A stretch of DNA of 64,000 bases. Source: Actinoplanes sp. KI2. Lineage in GTDB: Bacteria; Actinomycetota; Actinomycetes; Mycobacteriales; Micromonosporaceae. Location: positions 1 to 64,000 of the forward strand of contig NZ_JAOSZE010000004.1 of the NCBI RefSeq assembly GCF_025630775.1, written 5' to 3'. This document shows, piece by piece, positions 25,944 through 34,388 of the stretch. The position numbers and the translations under genes are program-made. The notes below the pieces were generated by a model, which saw only the letters and a list, made by a program, of their open reading frames with translations, ran no database searches and was not told where the DNA came from. Position 1 is the first letter of the stretch. Each line of letters begins with the position of its first letter.

Positions 25944-27974
25944 ATGACGAACCCCGCAGTGCGTGAGCTTCTGGAGCGCAGCAACCGGCTCGGCGCGGAT
26001 CCGCACACCACCAACTACGCCGGGGGCAACACCTCGGCCAAGGGCAGTGAGACCGATCCGGTCACCGGCGAGCCGGCCGAGCTGGTCTGGGTCAAGGGCT
26101 CGGGCGGCGACCTCGGCACGCTGACCGCGGACGGCCTGGCCGTGCTGCGGCTCGACCGCCTCCGCGCGCTGACCGGCGTCTATCCCGGCGTCGACCGGGA
26201 GGACGAGATGGTCGCCGCCTTCGACTTCTGCCTGCACGGCCGGGGCGGTGCGGCGCCGAGCATCGACACCGCGATGCACGGGCTGGTCGACGTCGCGCAC
26301 GTGGACCACCTGCACCCCGACTCGGGCATCGCGATCGCCACCGCGGCCGACGGCCCGGCGCTCACCAAGGAGATCTTCGGCGACCGCGTGCTCTGGGTGC
26401 CGTGGCGCCGGCCGGGCTTCCAGCTCGGGCTCGACATCGCCGCCGTGCAGCGGGCCAACCCGCAGGCCATCGGCGTGCTCCTGGGCGGGCACGGCATCAC
26501 CGCCTGGGGTGCGACCAGCGAGGAGTGCGAGGCTCACTCGCGCGAGATCATCGCCACCGCGGCCGCCTATCTCGCCGACCACGGGCGGCCCGATCCGTTC
26601 GGCGTCGCCGTGCACACGTCGTTGCCGGCGCCCGAGCGACGCATCCGCGCGGCCGAGCTCTTCCCGGTGCTCCGCGGGCTCGCGTCGACCGACCGTCCCC
26701 AGGTCGGCCACTTCACCGACACCGAGGTCGTGCTCGACTTCGTCAACTCCGCCCGGCTGCCGCAGCTGGCCGCGCTGGGCACGTCCTGCCCCGACCACTT
26801 CCTGCGTACCAAGGTCAAGCCGCTGGTGGTGGACACCGCACCCGACGCGCCCCTGGCCGAGGTGATCGACCGCCTGCGGGAGCTGCACGCGGCCTACCGC
26901 GAGGACTACCGCGCCTACTACGAGCGGCACGCCACCGGCGACTCGCCGCCGATGCGCGGCGCCGACCCGGCGATCGTGCTGGTCCCCGGCGTCGGCATGT
27001 TCTCGTTCGGCGCCAACAAGCAGACCGCGCGGGTGGCCGGCGAGTTCTACGTCAACGCGATCAACGTGATGCGCGGGGCCGAGTCGGTCTCGACGTACGC
27101 GCCGATCGACGAGAGCGAGAAGTTCCGGATCGAGTATTGGGCCCTGGAAGAGGCCAAGCTGCGGCGAATGCCGAAGCCGAAGCCGCTGGCGACCCGGATC
27201 GCGTACGTGACCGGCGGTGGGTCGGGCATCGGTCGCGCGATCGCGCTGCGGCTCGCGGCCGAGGGTGCCTGCGTGATCGTGGCCGACCGCGACTTCGCCT
27301 CCGCCCGTGCGGTCGCCGCGGAGATCGGTGGCAGCGACGCCGCGATCGCCGTGGCGGCTGACGTGACCAGCACGGACGCGATCGTCGAGTCGCTGCGGGA
27401 CGCGGTGCTCGCGTTCGGCGGGGTCGATCTGGTGGTCAACAACGCCGGCCTGTCCATCTCGAAGCCGCTGCTGGAGACCACCGAGGAGGACTGGGACCGG
27501 CAGCACGACGTGATGGCGAAGGGCTCGTTCCTGGTGTCCCGCGAGGCGGCCCGCGTGCTGATCCCGCAGAACCTCGGCGGCGACATCGTCTACATCTCCA
27601 GCAAGAACGCGGTCTTCGCGGGACCGAACAACGTGGCGTACGGCGCGACCAAGGCCGACCAGGCCCATCAGGTACGCCTGCTGGCCGCCGAGCTGGGCGC
27701 CCATGGCGTACGGGTCAACGGCATCAACCCGGACGGCGTGGTGCGCGGCTCGGGGATCTTCGCGGGCGGCTGGGGCGCGCAGCGTGCGGCGGTCTACGGC
27801 GTGCCGGAGGAGCAGCTCGGCGAGTACTACGCCCAGCGCACCCTGCTCAAACGGGAGGTGCTGCCCGAGCACGTCGCCAACGCGGTCGTCGCGCTGACCG
27901 GCGGCGACCTGACCCACACCACCGGGCTGCACATCCCGGTCGACGCGGGCGTCGCGGCCGCGTTCCTGCGATGA
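25944..27974 (+). CDS. rhaD: bifunctional rhamnulose-1-phosphate aldolase / L-lactaldehyde dehydrogenase (RhaEW-type fusion)
   Basis: A 676-residue fusion. The N-terminal part (about 1-400) is a class II aldolase: VDHLHPDSGIAIAT supplies two zinc-ligand His residues and LLGGHGITAWG a third. The C-terminal part (about 415-676) is an SDR: YVTGGGSGIGRA, VVNNAGLSIS, and YGATK as the YxxxK motif. The first half splits L-rhamnulose-1-phosphate into DHAP and L-lactaldehyde; the second oxidises lactaldehyde to L-lactate with NAD+. The fusion is widespread in actinobacteria and Bacillus. It is preceded by a perfect RhaR operator and overlaps rhaB by ATGA. LutABC downstream would take up the lactate. 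Confidence 0.93.
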   Translation: MTNPAVRELLERSNRLGADPHTTNYAGGNTSAKGSETDPVTGEPAELVWVKGSGGDLGTLTADGLAVLRLDRLRALTGVYPGVDREDEMVAAFDFCLHGRGGAAPSIDTAMHGLVDVAHVDHLHPDSGIAIATAADGPALTKEIFGDRVLWVPWRRPGFQLGLDIAAVQRANPQAIGVLLGGHGITAWGATSEECEAHSREIIATAAAYLADHGRPDPFGVAVHTSLPAPERRIRAAELFPVLRGLASTDRPQVGHFTDTEVVLDFVNSARLPQLAALGTSCPDHFLRTKVKPLVVDTAPDAPLAEVIDRLRELHAAYREDYRAYYERHATGDSPPMRGADPAIVLVPGVGMFSFGANKQTARVAGEFYVNAINVMRGAESVSTYAPIDESEKFRIEYWALEEAKLRRMPKPKPLATRIAYVTGGGSGIGRAIALRLAAEGACVIVADRDFASARAVAAEIGGSDAAIAVAADVTSTDAIVESLRDAVLAFGGVDLVVNNAGLSISKPLLETTEEDWDRQHDVMAKGSFLVSREAARVLIPQNLGGDIVYISSKNAVFAGPNNVAYGATKADQAHQVRLLAAELGAHGVRVNGINPDGVVRGSGIFAGGWGAQRAAVYGVPEEQLGEYYAQRTLLKREVLPEHVANAVVALTGGDLTHTTGLHIPVDAGVAAAFLR

Positions 27975-29368
27975 ACCGTTTTGCCGCCGTCGACCTCGGC
28001 GCGTCCAGCGGGCGCGTCATGGTCGGCCGGGTCGGGGACGGCGTGGTCGCGCTCGAGGAGGTGCACCGGTTCGCCAACGAGCCGGTGCGGGCGGGCGGGA
28101 CGCTGCACTGGGACATCCTGTCGCTGTACCGCGGGGTGCTCGACGGGCTCGCCGCGGCCGGGCCGGTGGACAGCATCGGGATCGACTCGTGGGCGGTCGA
28201 CTATGGACTTCTCGACGCGTCGGGTGCGCTGCTCGGCAACCCGGTGCACTACCGGGACGCCCGCACCGACGGGGTGCCGGCTCGGGTGGCCGCGCTGATC
28301 GGGGACGATCGGCTCTACGAGATCACCGGCTTGCAGAAGCTGCCGTTCAACACGCTCTACCAACTGGTTTCCGCGCAGGGGACGCCGCAGTACGCGGCGG
28401 CGCGGCAGATGCTGCTGATCCCGGACCTGCTGGCGTTCTGGCTGACGGGAGAGCCCGGGGCGGAGTACACCAACGCCTCGACCACCGAGCTGGTCGATGT
28501 GCGTACCCGGGAATGGTCCTTGCCGTTGATCTCCGAGGTGGGGTTGCGGGCGGAGCTGTTGCCGCCCATCCGGCAACCCGGCTCGCAGATCGGACTTTAC
28601 GGCGACACCCCGGTGGTCGCGGTGGGATCGCACGACACCGCGTCGGCCGTCGTGGGGGTACCGGCCGCGAGCTCCGACTTCGCCTACATCTCGTGCGGGA
28701 CGTGGTCGCTGGTGGGGCTGGAACTGCCGTCGCCGGTGCTGACCGCCTCGTCGCGGCGGGCGAACTTCACCAACGAGGGCGGCGTCGACGGGACCATCCG
28801 CTACCTGCGCAACGTGATGGGGCTGTGGCCGCTGCAAGAGTGCATGCGGGAGTGGGGCGACTCGGACATTTCCGGTTTGCTCCGCGCGGCGTCCCGGGAG
28901 CCGGCCCTGCGGCACGTCGTCGATCTCGATCTGCCGATGTTCCTGCCGCCGGGAGACATGTGCGGGCGGGTGGTGAAGGCGGCCGGGCTGCCCGGCGACG
29001 CGTCGCCGGCGGTGGTGGTCCGGTGCATTCTGGACAGTCTCGCGCTGGCCCAGTCGCGGGCCGTCGAGCAGGCGCAGGAGCTGGCCGGGCGCTCGGTGGA
29101 CGCGGTGCACATCGTCGGCGGGGGAGCGCGCAACGAGCTGCTCTGCCGGCTGACCGCGGACGCCTGCGGGCTGCCGGTGCTGGCCGGGCCGGTCGAGGCG
29201 ACCGCGCTGGGGAACGTGCTGGTGCAGGCGCGCGCGGCCGGTGTGATCGACGGGGACCTGGCGGCGCTGCGGTCGGTTTTGCGCCAGACTCAGCAGATCG
29301 TGCGCTACTCGCCGGGCGGAGACTCCGCGGCCTGGCGGGTGGCGGCCAAGCGGATCGTGGGGAGGTGA
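27971..29368 (+). CDS. rhaB: L-rhamnulokinase
   Basis: A 465-residue FGGY/ASKHA kinase phosphorylating L-rhamnulose at C1. Phosphate-1 motif FAAVDLGASSGRVMVG; IGIDSWAVDYGLLD for sugar binding with catalytic Asp; VVAVGSHDTASAVVGVP; adenosine motif VHIVGGGARNELLCRLTADA. The start overlaps rhaD (ATGA). The last 48 nt are the first unit of a 46-bp tandem triplication that runs past the stop codon. The third copy, read in its own frame, encodes AWRVAAKRVAGA and stop, while the current end is AWRVAAKRIVGR and stop, so the duplication replaced the C-terminus with an almost equal one. Confidence 0.93.
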   Translation: MNRFAAVDLGASSGRVMVGRVGDGVVALEEVHRFANEPVRAGGTLHWDILSLYRGVLDGLAAAGPVDSIGIDSWAVDYGLLDASGALLGNPVHYRDARTDGVPARVAALIGDDRLYEITGLQKLPFNTLYQLVSAQGTPQYAAARQMLLIPDLLAFWLTGEPGAEYTNASTTELVDVRTREWSLPLISEVGLRAELLPPIRQPGSQIGLYGDTPVVAVGSHDTASAVVGVPAASSDFAYISCGTWSLVGLELPSPVLTASSRRANFTNEGGVDGTIRYLRNVMGLWPLQECMREWGDSDISGLLRAASREPALRHVVDLDLPMFLPPGDMCGRVVKAAGLPGDASPAVVVRCILDSLALAQSRAVEQAQELAGRSVDAVHIVGGGARNELLCRLTADACGLPVLAGPVEATALGNVLVQARAAGVIDGDLAALRSVLRQTQQIVRYSPGGDSAAWRVAAKRIVGR

Positions 29369-29458
29369 CTCCGCGGCCTGGCGGGTGGCGGCCAAGCGGA
29401 TCGCGGGGAGGTGACTCCGCGGCCTGGCGGGTGGCGGCCAAGCGGGTCGCCGGGGCTT
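29321..29458 (+). repeat. 46-bp tandem direct repeat, three copies, at the rhaB 3' end
   Basis: Units begin GACTCCGCGGCCTGGCGGG at 29321, 29367 and 29413. Copies 1 and 2 differ at one position (GATCGTGG versus GATCGCGG); copy 3 diverges at its end (GGGTCGCCGGGGCT). The 46-bp period is not a multiple of three, so each unit is read in a new frame, and the rhaB stop falls at the unit 1/2 junction. The near identity implies a recent expansion by slippage or unequal crossing over. Confidence 0.95.
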
Positions 29459-29533
29459 GACTCTTCCCCTGGGGCGGGGCGCAGGGTATTGCTCGTCGGA
29501 AGCGTATGGCTCGTCGGACGGAGGTGGTAAGCG

Positions 29534-30265
29534 ATGCGGATCGCGTTGTTCGCGACGTGCCTCGCCGACACGATGTTCCCGGCCGCGGCCAAAGCGACCG
29601 TGCTGCTGCTCGAGCGGCTCGGTCACGAGGTCGTGTTCCCCTCGGAGCAGACGTGCTGCGGCCAGATGCACATCAACACGGGCTATCAGAAGGATGCCGT
29701 CCCGCTCGTCCGGCGACACGTCCGCACCTTCGAGCCGTACGAGGTGATCGTCGCGCCGTCGGGAAGCTGCGTCGGCTCGGTGCGCCACCAGCACGCGATG
29801 GTCGCCGGCGGCGACGCGCGGCTGGCCGCCCGGGCCACCGCGGTGGCCGCGCGCACCTTTGAGCTGTCCGAGCTCCTGGTCGACGTGCTCGGGGTGGAGG
29901 ACGTCGGCGCCTACTTCCCGCACCGGGTGACCTATCACCCCACCTGCCACTCGCTGCGGGTGCTGCGGGTCGGCGACAAGCCGCTGCGGTTGCTGCGCCG
30001 GGTGCGTGGGCTCGATCTGGTGGAGCTGCTGGCGGCCGAGCAGTGCTGTGGCTTCGGCGGCACGTTCTCGGTGAAAAACTCGGATACGTCCACCGCCATG
30101 CTGGCCGACAAGATGCGGCACGTGCTCGACACCGGCGCCGACGTGTGCACGGCCGGCGACGCGTCCTGCCTCATGCACATCGGCGGCGGGCTGTCCCGGC
30201 TGCGCACCGGCGTCCGCACCGTCCACCTGGCCGAGATCCTCGCGTCGACGGAGGCGGCATCATGA
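29534..30265 (+). CDS. lutA: L-lactate utilisation protein LutA (LldE)
   Basis: A 243-residue CCG-domain (Fe-S)-binding protein. The two Cys-rich repeats are PSEQTCCGQMHINTGY and AAEQCCGFGGTFSVKN, with THPTCHS-like YHPTCHSLR and APSGSCVGSV. With LutB and LutC it forms the Fe-S lactate oxidase complex converting L-lactate to pyruvate. GGAGG lies about 9 nt before the ATG. It follows the rhaB repeats by 75 nt with no RhaR operator, so it may be transcribed by read-through or from its own promoter; GCTCGTCGGA occurs twice in the spacer. Confidence 0.93.
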   Translation: MRIALFATCLADTMFPAAAKATVLLLERLGHEVVFPSEQTCCGQMHINTGYQKDAVPLVRRHVRTFEPYEVIVAPSGSCVGSVRHQHAMVAGGDARLAARATAVAARTFELSELLVDVLGVEDVGAYFPHRVTYHPTCHSLRVLRVGDKPLRLLRRVRGLDLVELLAAEQCCGFGGTFSVKNSDTSTAMLADKMRHVLDTGADVCTAGDASCLMHIGGGLSRLRTGVRTVHLAEILASTEAAS

Positions 30266-31689
30266 CGACCTTTCTGGGGATGCCGGCTCGGGCGCCGCGC
30301 GGCGTGGGCCACTTGCGCGGGGATGAGCCGTTCCCGGTGGCGGCTCGGGAGGCGCTGGCAAACTCGCAGCTGCGGCGCAATCTGCACCACGCGACCAGCA
30401 CGATCCGCGGGAAGTCCGGGCGGGTGATCGCGGAGTTGCCCGACTGGCAGCAGCTGCGGGCCGCGGGGTCGGCGCTGAAGGCGTACACGATGGCGCATCT
30501 GCCCCGGTTGTTGGAGCAGCTCGAGGAAAAGGTGACGGCCGCGGGCGGGCTGGTGCACTGGGCGGCCGACGCGAACGAGGCCAACCGGATCGTCACCGAT
30601 CTGGTGCGGCAGACCGGCGAGCGGCGGGTCATCAAGGTCAAGTCGATGGCGACCCAGGAGATCGGGCTCAACGAGGCCCTCGAAGCCGCCGGGATCACGC
30701 CGGTCGAGACCGACCTGGCCGAGCTGATCGTGCAGTTGGGCGACGACAAGCCGAGCCACATCCTGGTGCCGGCCATCCACCGCAACCGGTCGGAGATCAG
30801 GGAGATCTTCCTCAGGGCGATGCCGGGGGTGGACCCGTCGCTGACCGACAACCCGCCGGACCTGGCCGGGGCGGCGCGGCGATACCTGCGCGAGACGTTC
30901 CTGTCGACGCGGGTGGCGGTCTCCGGGGCCAACTTCGCGATCGCCGAGACCGGGACGCTGGCCGTGGTCGAGTCGGAGGGCAACGGGCGGATGTGCCTGA
31001 CTCTGCCCGACACGCTGGTCACCGTGATGGGCATCGAGAAGCTGGTGCCGGCCTGGTCCGACCTCGAGGTGTTCCTGCAGTTGCTGCCGCGGGCGTCGAC
31101 CGGGGAGCGGATGAACCCGTACACGTCGATGTGGCACGGGGTGACGCCGGGGGACGGGCCGCAGAGCTTCCACCTGGTGCTGCTCGACAACGGGCGCAGC
31201 GCGGTGCTGGCCGACGAGGTGGGCCGGCAGGCGTTGCACTGCATCCGGTGCTCGGCCTGCCTCAACGTGTGCCCGGTCTACGAGCGAACGGGCGGGCACG
31301 CGTACGGCTCGGTGTATCCGGGGCCGATCGGGGCGGTGCTGTCGCCGCAGCTCACCGGGGTGGCCGACAACCCGACGCTGCCGTACGCGTCGTCGCTGTG
31401 CGGTGCGTGCTTCGACGCCTGCCCGGTGAAGATCGATATCCCGTCGATCCTGGTGCACCTGCGAAATCAGGCGCCACATCCGCGCGGCGAGGCGGCCGTC
31501 ATGGCGGCGGCGGCATACACGATGGACAGACCGAAGCTGTACGCGTCGGCGCAGCGGGCCGCCAAGCTCGCCCGGATCGCGGGACGGCGGGGGCGAGGGC
31601 TGCCGCCGCCGTTGAACGGGTGGTCGGCGAGCCGCGACCTGCCGGAGCCGCCGAAGGAGACGTTCCGGGATTGGTGGCGGGGCCGATGA
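30262..31689 (+). CDS. lutB: L-lactate utilisation iron-sulfur protein LutB (LldF)
   Basis: A 475-residue LUD-domain ferredoxin-type protein. The N-terminal LUD domain (KVKSMATQEIGLNEALE, AIAETGTLAVVESEGNGRM) is followed by two 4Fe-4S clusters, CIRCSACLNVCPVY and CGACFDACPV, near residues 325-395. The C-terminus is basic and Pro-rich. It probably carries electrons and flavin-like chemistry in lactate oxidation. The start overlaps lutA and the end overlaps lutC (both ATGA), so the three are translationally coupled. Confidence 0.93.
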   Translation: MTTFLGMPARAPRGVGHLRGDEPFPVAAREALANSQLRRNLHHATSTIRGKSGRVIAELPDWQQLRAAGSALKAYTMAHLPRLLEQLEEKVTAAGGLVHWAADANEANRIVTDLVRQTGERRVIKVKSMATQEIGLNEALEAAGITPVETDLAELIVQLGDDKPSHILVPAIHRNRSEIREIFLRAMPGVDPSLTDNPPDLAGAARRYLRETFLSTRVAVSGANFAIAETGTLAVVESEGNGRMCLTLPDTLVTVMGIEKLVPAWSDLEVFLQLLPRASTGERMNPYTSMWHGVTPGDGPQSFHLVLLDNGRSAVLADEVGRQALHCIRCSACLNVCPVYERTGGHAYGSVYPGPIGAVLSPQLTGVADNPTLPYASSLCGACFDACPVKIDIPSILVHLRNQAPHPRGEAAVMAAAAYTMDRPKLYASAQRAAKLARIAGRRGRGLPPPLNGWSASRDLPEPPKETFRDWWRGR

Positions 31690-32294
31690 GCTCGAAGGAC
31701 GTCATTCTCGGCCGGATTCGGTCGGCGCTGGGGCCGGGCGTCGCGGCGCCGGAGATTCCGCGCGATTACCGGCGTGGTGCGGAGAAGCCCGATCTGGAGC
31801 TCTTGGTGGAGCGGCTCGCCGACTACAAGTCCGTCGTCCACCGGGTAGCGACCGAGAAGCCCGGCATAGCGGCGGCGATCGGGGAGATCGTGGGTTCCGG
31901 GACGGTCGTCGTGCCGCCCGGTCTGCCCACCGTCTGGCTTCCGCCGGGGGTCGAGGCCGTGGTCGACGACGGTTTGGACGCCGACCGGATCGCGGCGGCC
32001 GACGGCGTCGTGACCGGGGCGGCCGTGGCCATCGCGGAGACCGGCACCATCGTGCTCGACGCCTCGCCCGACCAGGGGCGGCGGATCATCACGCTCCTGC
32101 CCGACCTGCACATCTGCGTGTTGCGTCCCGAGCAGGTGGTTGCCTCGGTGCCGGAGGCCGTGGCCCGGCTCGACCCGCGCCGGCCGCTCACCTGGATCAG
32201 TGGCCCGTCCGCGACCAGCGACATCGAACTCAACCGGGTCGAGGGGGTGCACGGCCCCCGGAACTTGCACGTCATCCTCCCGGGGGCCCAGTGA
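31686..32294 (+). CDS. lutC: L-lactate utilisation protein LutC (LldG)
   Basis: A 202-residue LUD-domain protein. Features: MSSKDVILGRIRSALG at the N-terminus, VTGAAVAIAETGTIVLDAS in the core and ISGPSATSDIELNRVEGVHG at the end, the standard LutC signature. It completes LutABC. It converges with the response-regulator gene over a 15-nt gap with no strong terminator. Confidence 0.93.
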   Translation: MSSKDVILGRIRSALGPGVAAPEIPRDYRRGAEKPDLELLVERLADYKSVVHRVATEKPGIAAAIGEIVGSGTVVVPPGLPTVWLPPGVEAVVDDGLDADRIAAADGVVTGAAVAIAETGTIVLDASPDQGRRIITLLPDLHICVLRPEQVVASVPEAVARLDPRRPLTWISGPSATSDIELNRVEGVHGPRNLHVILPGAQ

Positions 32295-32309
32295 TCCTTC
32301 TCAGGGCCG

Positions 32310-32975
32310 TCAGGTGTGGCTCGCGGGCTTCACCAGGCCGGTCTCGTAGGCGATGACCACCAGTTGTGCGCGATCGTGGGCGCCCAGCTTCGTCATCGTG
32401 CGGTTGACGTGCGTCTTCACCGTGTGGGGGCTGACCACCAGGTGACCGGCGATGTCCTCGTTGGACAGACCGGCCCCGACCAGCATCAGGATCTCCCGCT
32501 CCCGGTCGGTCAGCTCGGCCAGCCGCCGCGGCGATGGTGAGGTGGGTCGCTCCGGGTGGGACAGGTAGCGGGCGATCAGGCTGCGGGTCGCCGCGGGGGT
32601 GAGCAGCGCGTCCCCGCGGTGCACCACTCGCACCGCGTGCAGCAGCTCGTGCGGTTCGGCGCTCTTGCCGAGGAAGCCGCTCGCCCCGGCGCGCAGGGCC
32701 TGGAACACGTACTCGTCGATCTCGAAGGTGGTCAGGATCAGCACCCGCACGGCGGGCGCGTCGGCGGTGATCTGGCGGGTGGCGGCCAGGCCGTCGAGCG
32801 CCGGCATCCGGATGTCCATCAGCAGCACGTCGGTCTCGCCGGCCCGGGCCAGGTCGATCGCCTCGAAGCCGTTGCGGGCCATGCCGGAGACGGTCATGTC
32901 CTCGCTCGACGAGATCAGCGTGGCGAAGCTGGCCAGCAGCAGCGGCTGATCGTCGGCGAGCCCCACCCGAATCAC
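32310..32975 (-). CDS. NarL/LuxR-type response regulator
   Basis: A 221-residue protein. Receiver domain: acidic pair ADDQ near residue 8, phosphoacceptor Asp54 in LLMDIRMP, Thr in LILTTF and Lys in LGKSAEP. LuxR HTH: LTDREREILMLVGAGLSNED with VVSPHTVKTHVNRTMTKLGA. GTG 32975 has GGAGG about 7 nt upstream, and it overlaps the stop of a repeat-containing small ORF (GTGA). The cognate kinase is upstream in the same unit. The divergent ABC exporter is the likely target. Confidence 0.92.
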   Translation of the reverse strand: MIRVGLADDQPLLLASFATLISSSEDMTVSGMARNGFEAIDLARAGETDVLLMDIRMPALDGLAATRQITADAPAVRVLILTTFEIDEYVFQALRAGASGFLGKSAEPHELLHAVRVVHRGDALLTPAATRSLIARYLSHPERPTSPSPRRLAELTDREREILMLVGAGLSNEDIAGHLVVSPHTVKTHVNRTMTKLGAHDRAQLVVIAYETGLVKPASHT

Positions 32976-33184
32976 GCGACCGCCTCCGCGAGCGGCGGCC
33001 GATCGCCGGCGTGCCGTCCCCCGCTCACGCGGCGGCCTCGGCGGATGGCGACTGGCCATCGGGGCGCCCGGCTCACGCGGGTGTCGGCCGGGCGGTGGGG
33101 TGGCGGGGTCATGCGGGTGTGGGCTGGGCGGCGGGGTGGCGGGGTCATGCGGGTGTGGGCTGGGCGGCGGGGTGGCGGGGTCAT
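32972..33184 (-). CDS. 70-residue repeat-peptide ORF between kinase and response regulator
   Basis: ATG 33184 overlaps the kinase stop (ATGA) and the ORF stop overlaps the regulator GTG (GTGA), so it fills the gap exactly. The N-terminal half is three 12-residue repeats: MTPPPRRPAHTR twice, then MTPPPHRPADTR. The rest is Arg-rich (VSRAPRWPVAIRRGRRVSGG). It is basic, Pro-rich and probably unstructured. It may be a product of 36-bp repeat expansion kept in frame for coupling, or a genuine kinase/regulator-associated peptide. No family recognised. Confidence 0.45.
   Translation of the reverse strand: MTPPPRRPAHTRMTPPPRRPAHTRMTPPPHRPADTRVSRAPRWPVAIRRGRRVSGGRHAGDRPPLAEAVA
33073..33180. repeat. 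36-bp tandem repeat, three copies
   Basis: Units at 33073-33108 (diverged), 33109-33144 and 33145-33180 (the last two identical), each beginning TCA(T/C)GCGGGTGT. A fragment continues at 33181, where TCA is the kinase stop on the minus strand. The 36-bp period keeps the minus-strand frame. Confidence 0.95.
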
Positions 33185-34278
33185 GCGGCGGCCTCGGTGG
33201 GTAGGCGGCAGGAGACTCGGAAACCGCCGAGTGGGCGCGGTCCGGCGGTCAGTGAGCCGCCGAGGGCGGTGACCCGCTCGCGCATGCCGGTCAGCCCGTG
33301 TGACTCGGGTCCGACCGGGGCGGGCGGGCCGTCGTTCTCCACCACGATGGACAGCGCCGGGCCGCGGAAGCGCAGCACCACGCGCACCTCGACCTGGCCC
33401 GCGTGCTTGCGGGCGTTGGTCAGCGACTCCTGCACCACCCGGTAGGCGACCACGTCGACGGCGGGCGGCAGCGGCCGGTCCTGCTCGCGGCGGCAGCTGA
33501 TCCGCAGGCCGGCCCGCTCGAACGTGGCCAGCAGGTCGTCCAGCCCGGCCAGCCCGACGGTCGGCTCGACCGGGGCGAGCGGCTCGTCGGGGCGGCGCAG
33601 CAGGCCGACCGCGTCGCGGAGCTCGTCCAGCGCCGAGCGGGCGCTCTGCCGGATCTGGTCGAGCGTCTCGCGCTGCGGGGTGGGCTCGTTCGGCAGCACG
33701 TGGGCGGCCACCCCGGCCTGCACGTTGATCAGGGCGAGGTGGTGGCCGACGCTGTCGTGCAGGTCGCGGGCGATCCGCAGGCGCTCGGCGGTCACCCGCT
33801 CCTGGGCCCGCAGCAGCGCCTCCGCCTCGTAGGCGCGCCGGTTGCGGGATGCCTCCCCGGCCGCCACCGCGAGCCCGCCGAGCGCGGCCAGCGCCAGGTT
33901 CTCGGCGCCGAGCCAGCGGCCCGACTTGACCGCGGTGTGGAAGACCCCGATCAGCAGCACGACCGCGGCGGCGATGACGAGCGAACGACGCCGGGTGCCG
34001 GTCTCCGCCACCGTGTAGAGCGCGATCAGCGGGGCGGCCAGGATCAGCGTGCCGCCACCGCCGTGCACCCAGGCCAGGTAGCCCTCGGCGCCGACCGTGC
34101 TGACCAGCAACGCGGGGTACGGCCGGCGGCGGCGTACCACCAGCGGCGCGCAGGCCAGGGCGGCCAGCCCGGCGGCGACCGGGTCGCGCAGATGATGGGC
34201 GGTGCTCGTGGTCAACAGGGCGGCCACCAGCACCGCCACGGCGGTTCCGAGGTCGGCCATCCGCTGCCAGTGGCGCAT
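33181..34278 (-). CDS. sensor histidine kinase, HisKA_3 type
   Basis: A 365-residue NarX/DesK-like kinase. The N-terminal membrane part (residues about 10-140) has four to five hydrophobic spans (AVAVLVAALLTTS, LVIAAAVVLLIGV). The dimerisation domain carries the phosphoacceptor His near 174 in IARDLHDSVGHHLALI. The HATPase domain has the N-box VVQESLTNARKHAG and SHGLTGMRERVTALGG. ATG 34278 is chosen; the frame stays open far upstream but runs antisense through the ABC genes. It phosphorylates the regulator two ORFs downstream, and its operon is divergent from the ABC exporter. Confidence 0.92.
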   Translation of the reverse strand: MRHWQRMADLGTAVAVLVAALLTTSTAHHLRDPVAAGLAALACAPLVVRRRRPYPALLVSTVGAEGYLAWVHGGGGTLILAAPLIALYTVAETGTRRRSLVIAAAVVLLIGVFHTAVKSGRWLGAENLALAALGGLAVAAGEASRNRRAYEAEALLRAQERVTAERLRIARDLHDSVGHHLALINVQAGVAAHVLPNEPTPQRETLDQIRQSARSALDELRDAVGLLRRPDEPLAPVEPTVGLAGLDDLLATFERAGLRISCRREQDRPLPPAVDVVAYRVVQESLTNARKHAGQVEVRVVLRFRGPALSIVVENDGPPAPVGPESHGLTGMRERVTALGGSLTAGPRPLGGFRVSCRLPTEAAA

Positions 34279-34388
34279 GCGCTCACGGTACGGCGGGATC
34301 CGGCCGGGCGGGATACCGCCGATGCGGTACCCGGAAGATGCCGCGGCCGGGGGACGAGCGGAGGAACGCGTCCGGCCAGAGTCGGGCC

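Noticed and set aside
29321..33180. Tandem repeats at 29321 and 33073 as CRISPR arrays
   Set aside because: Units are directly contiguous with no unique spacers, and no cas gene is near.
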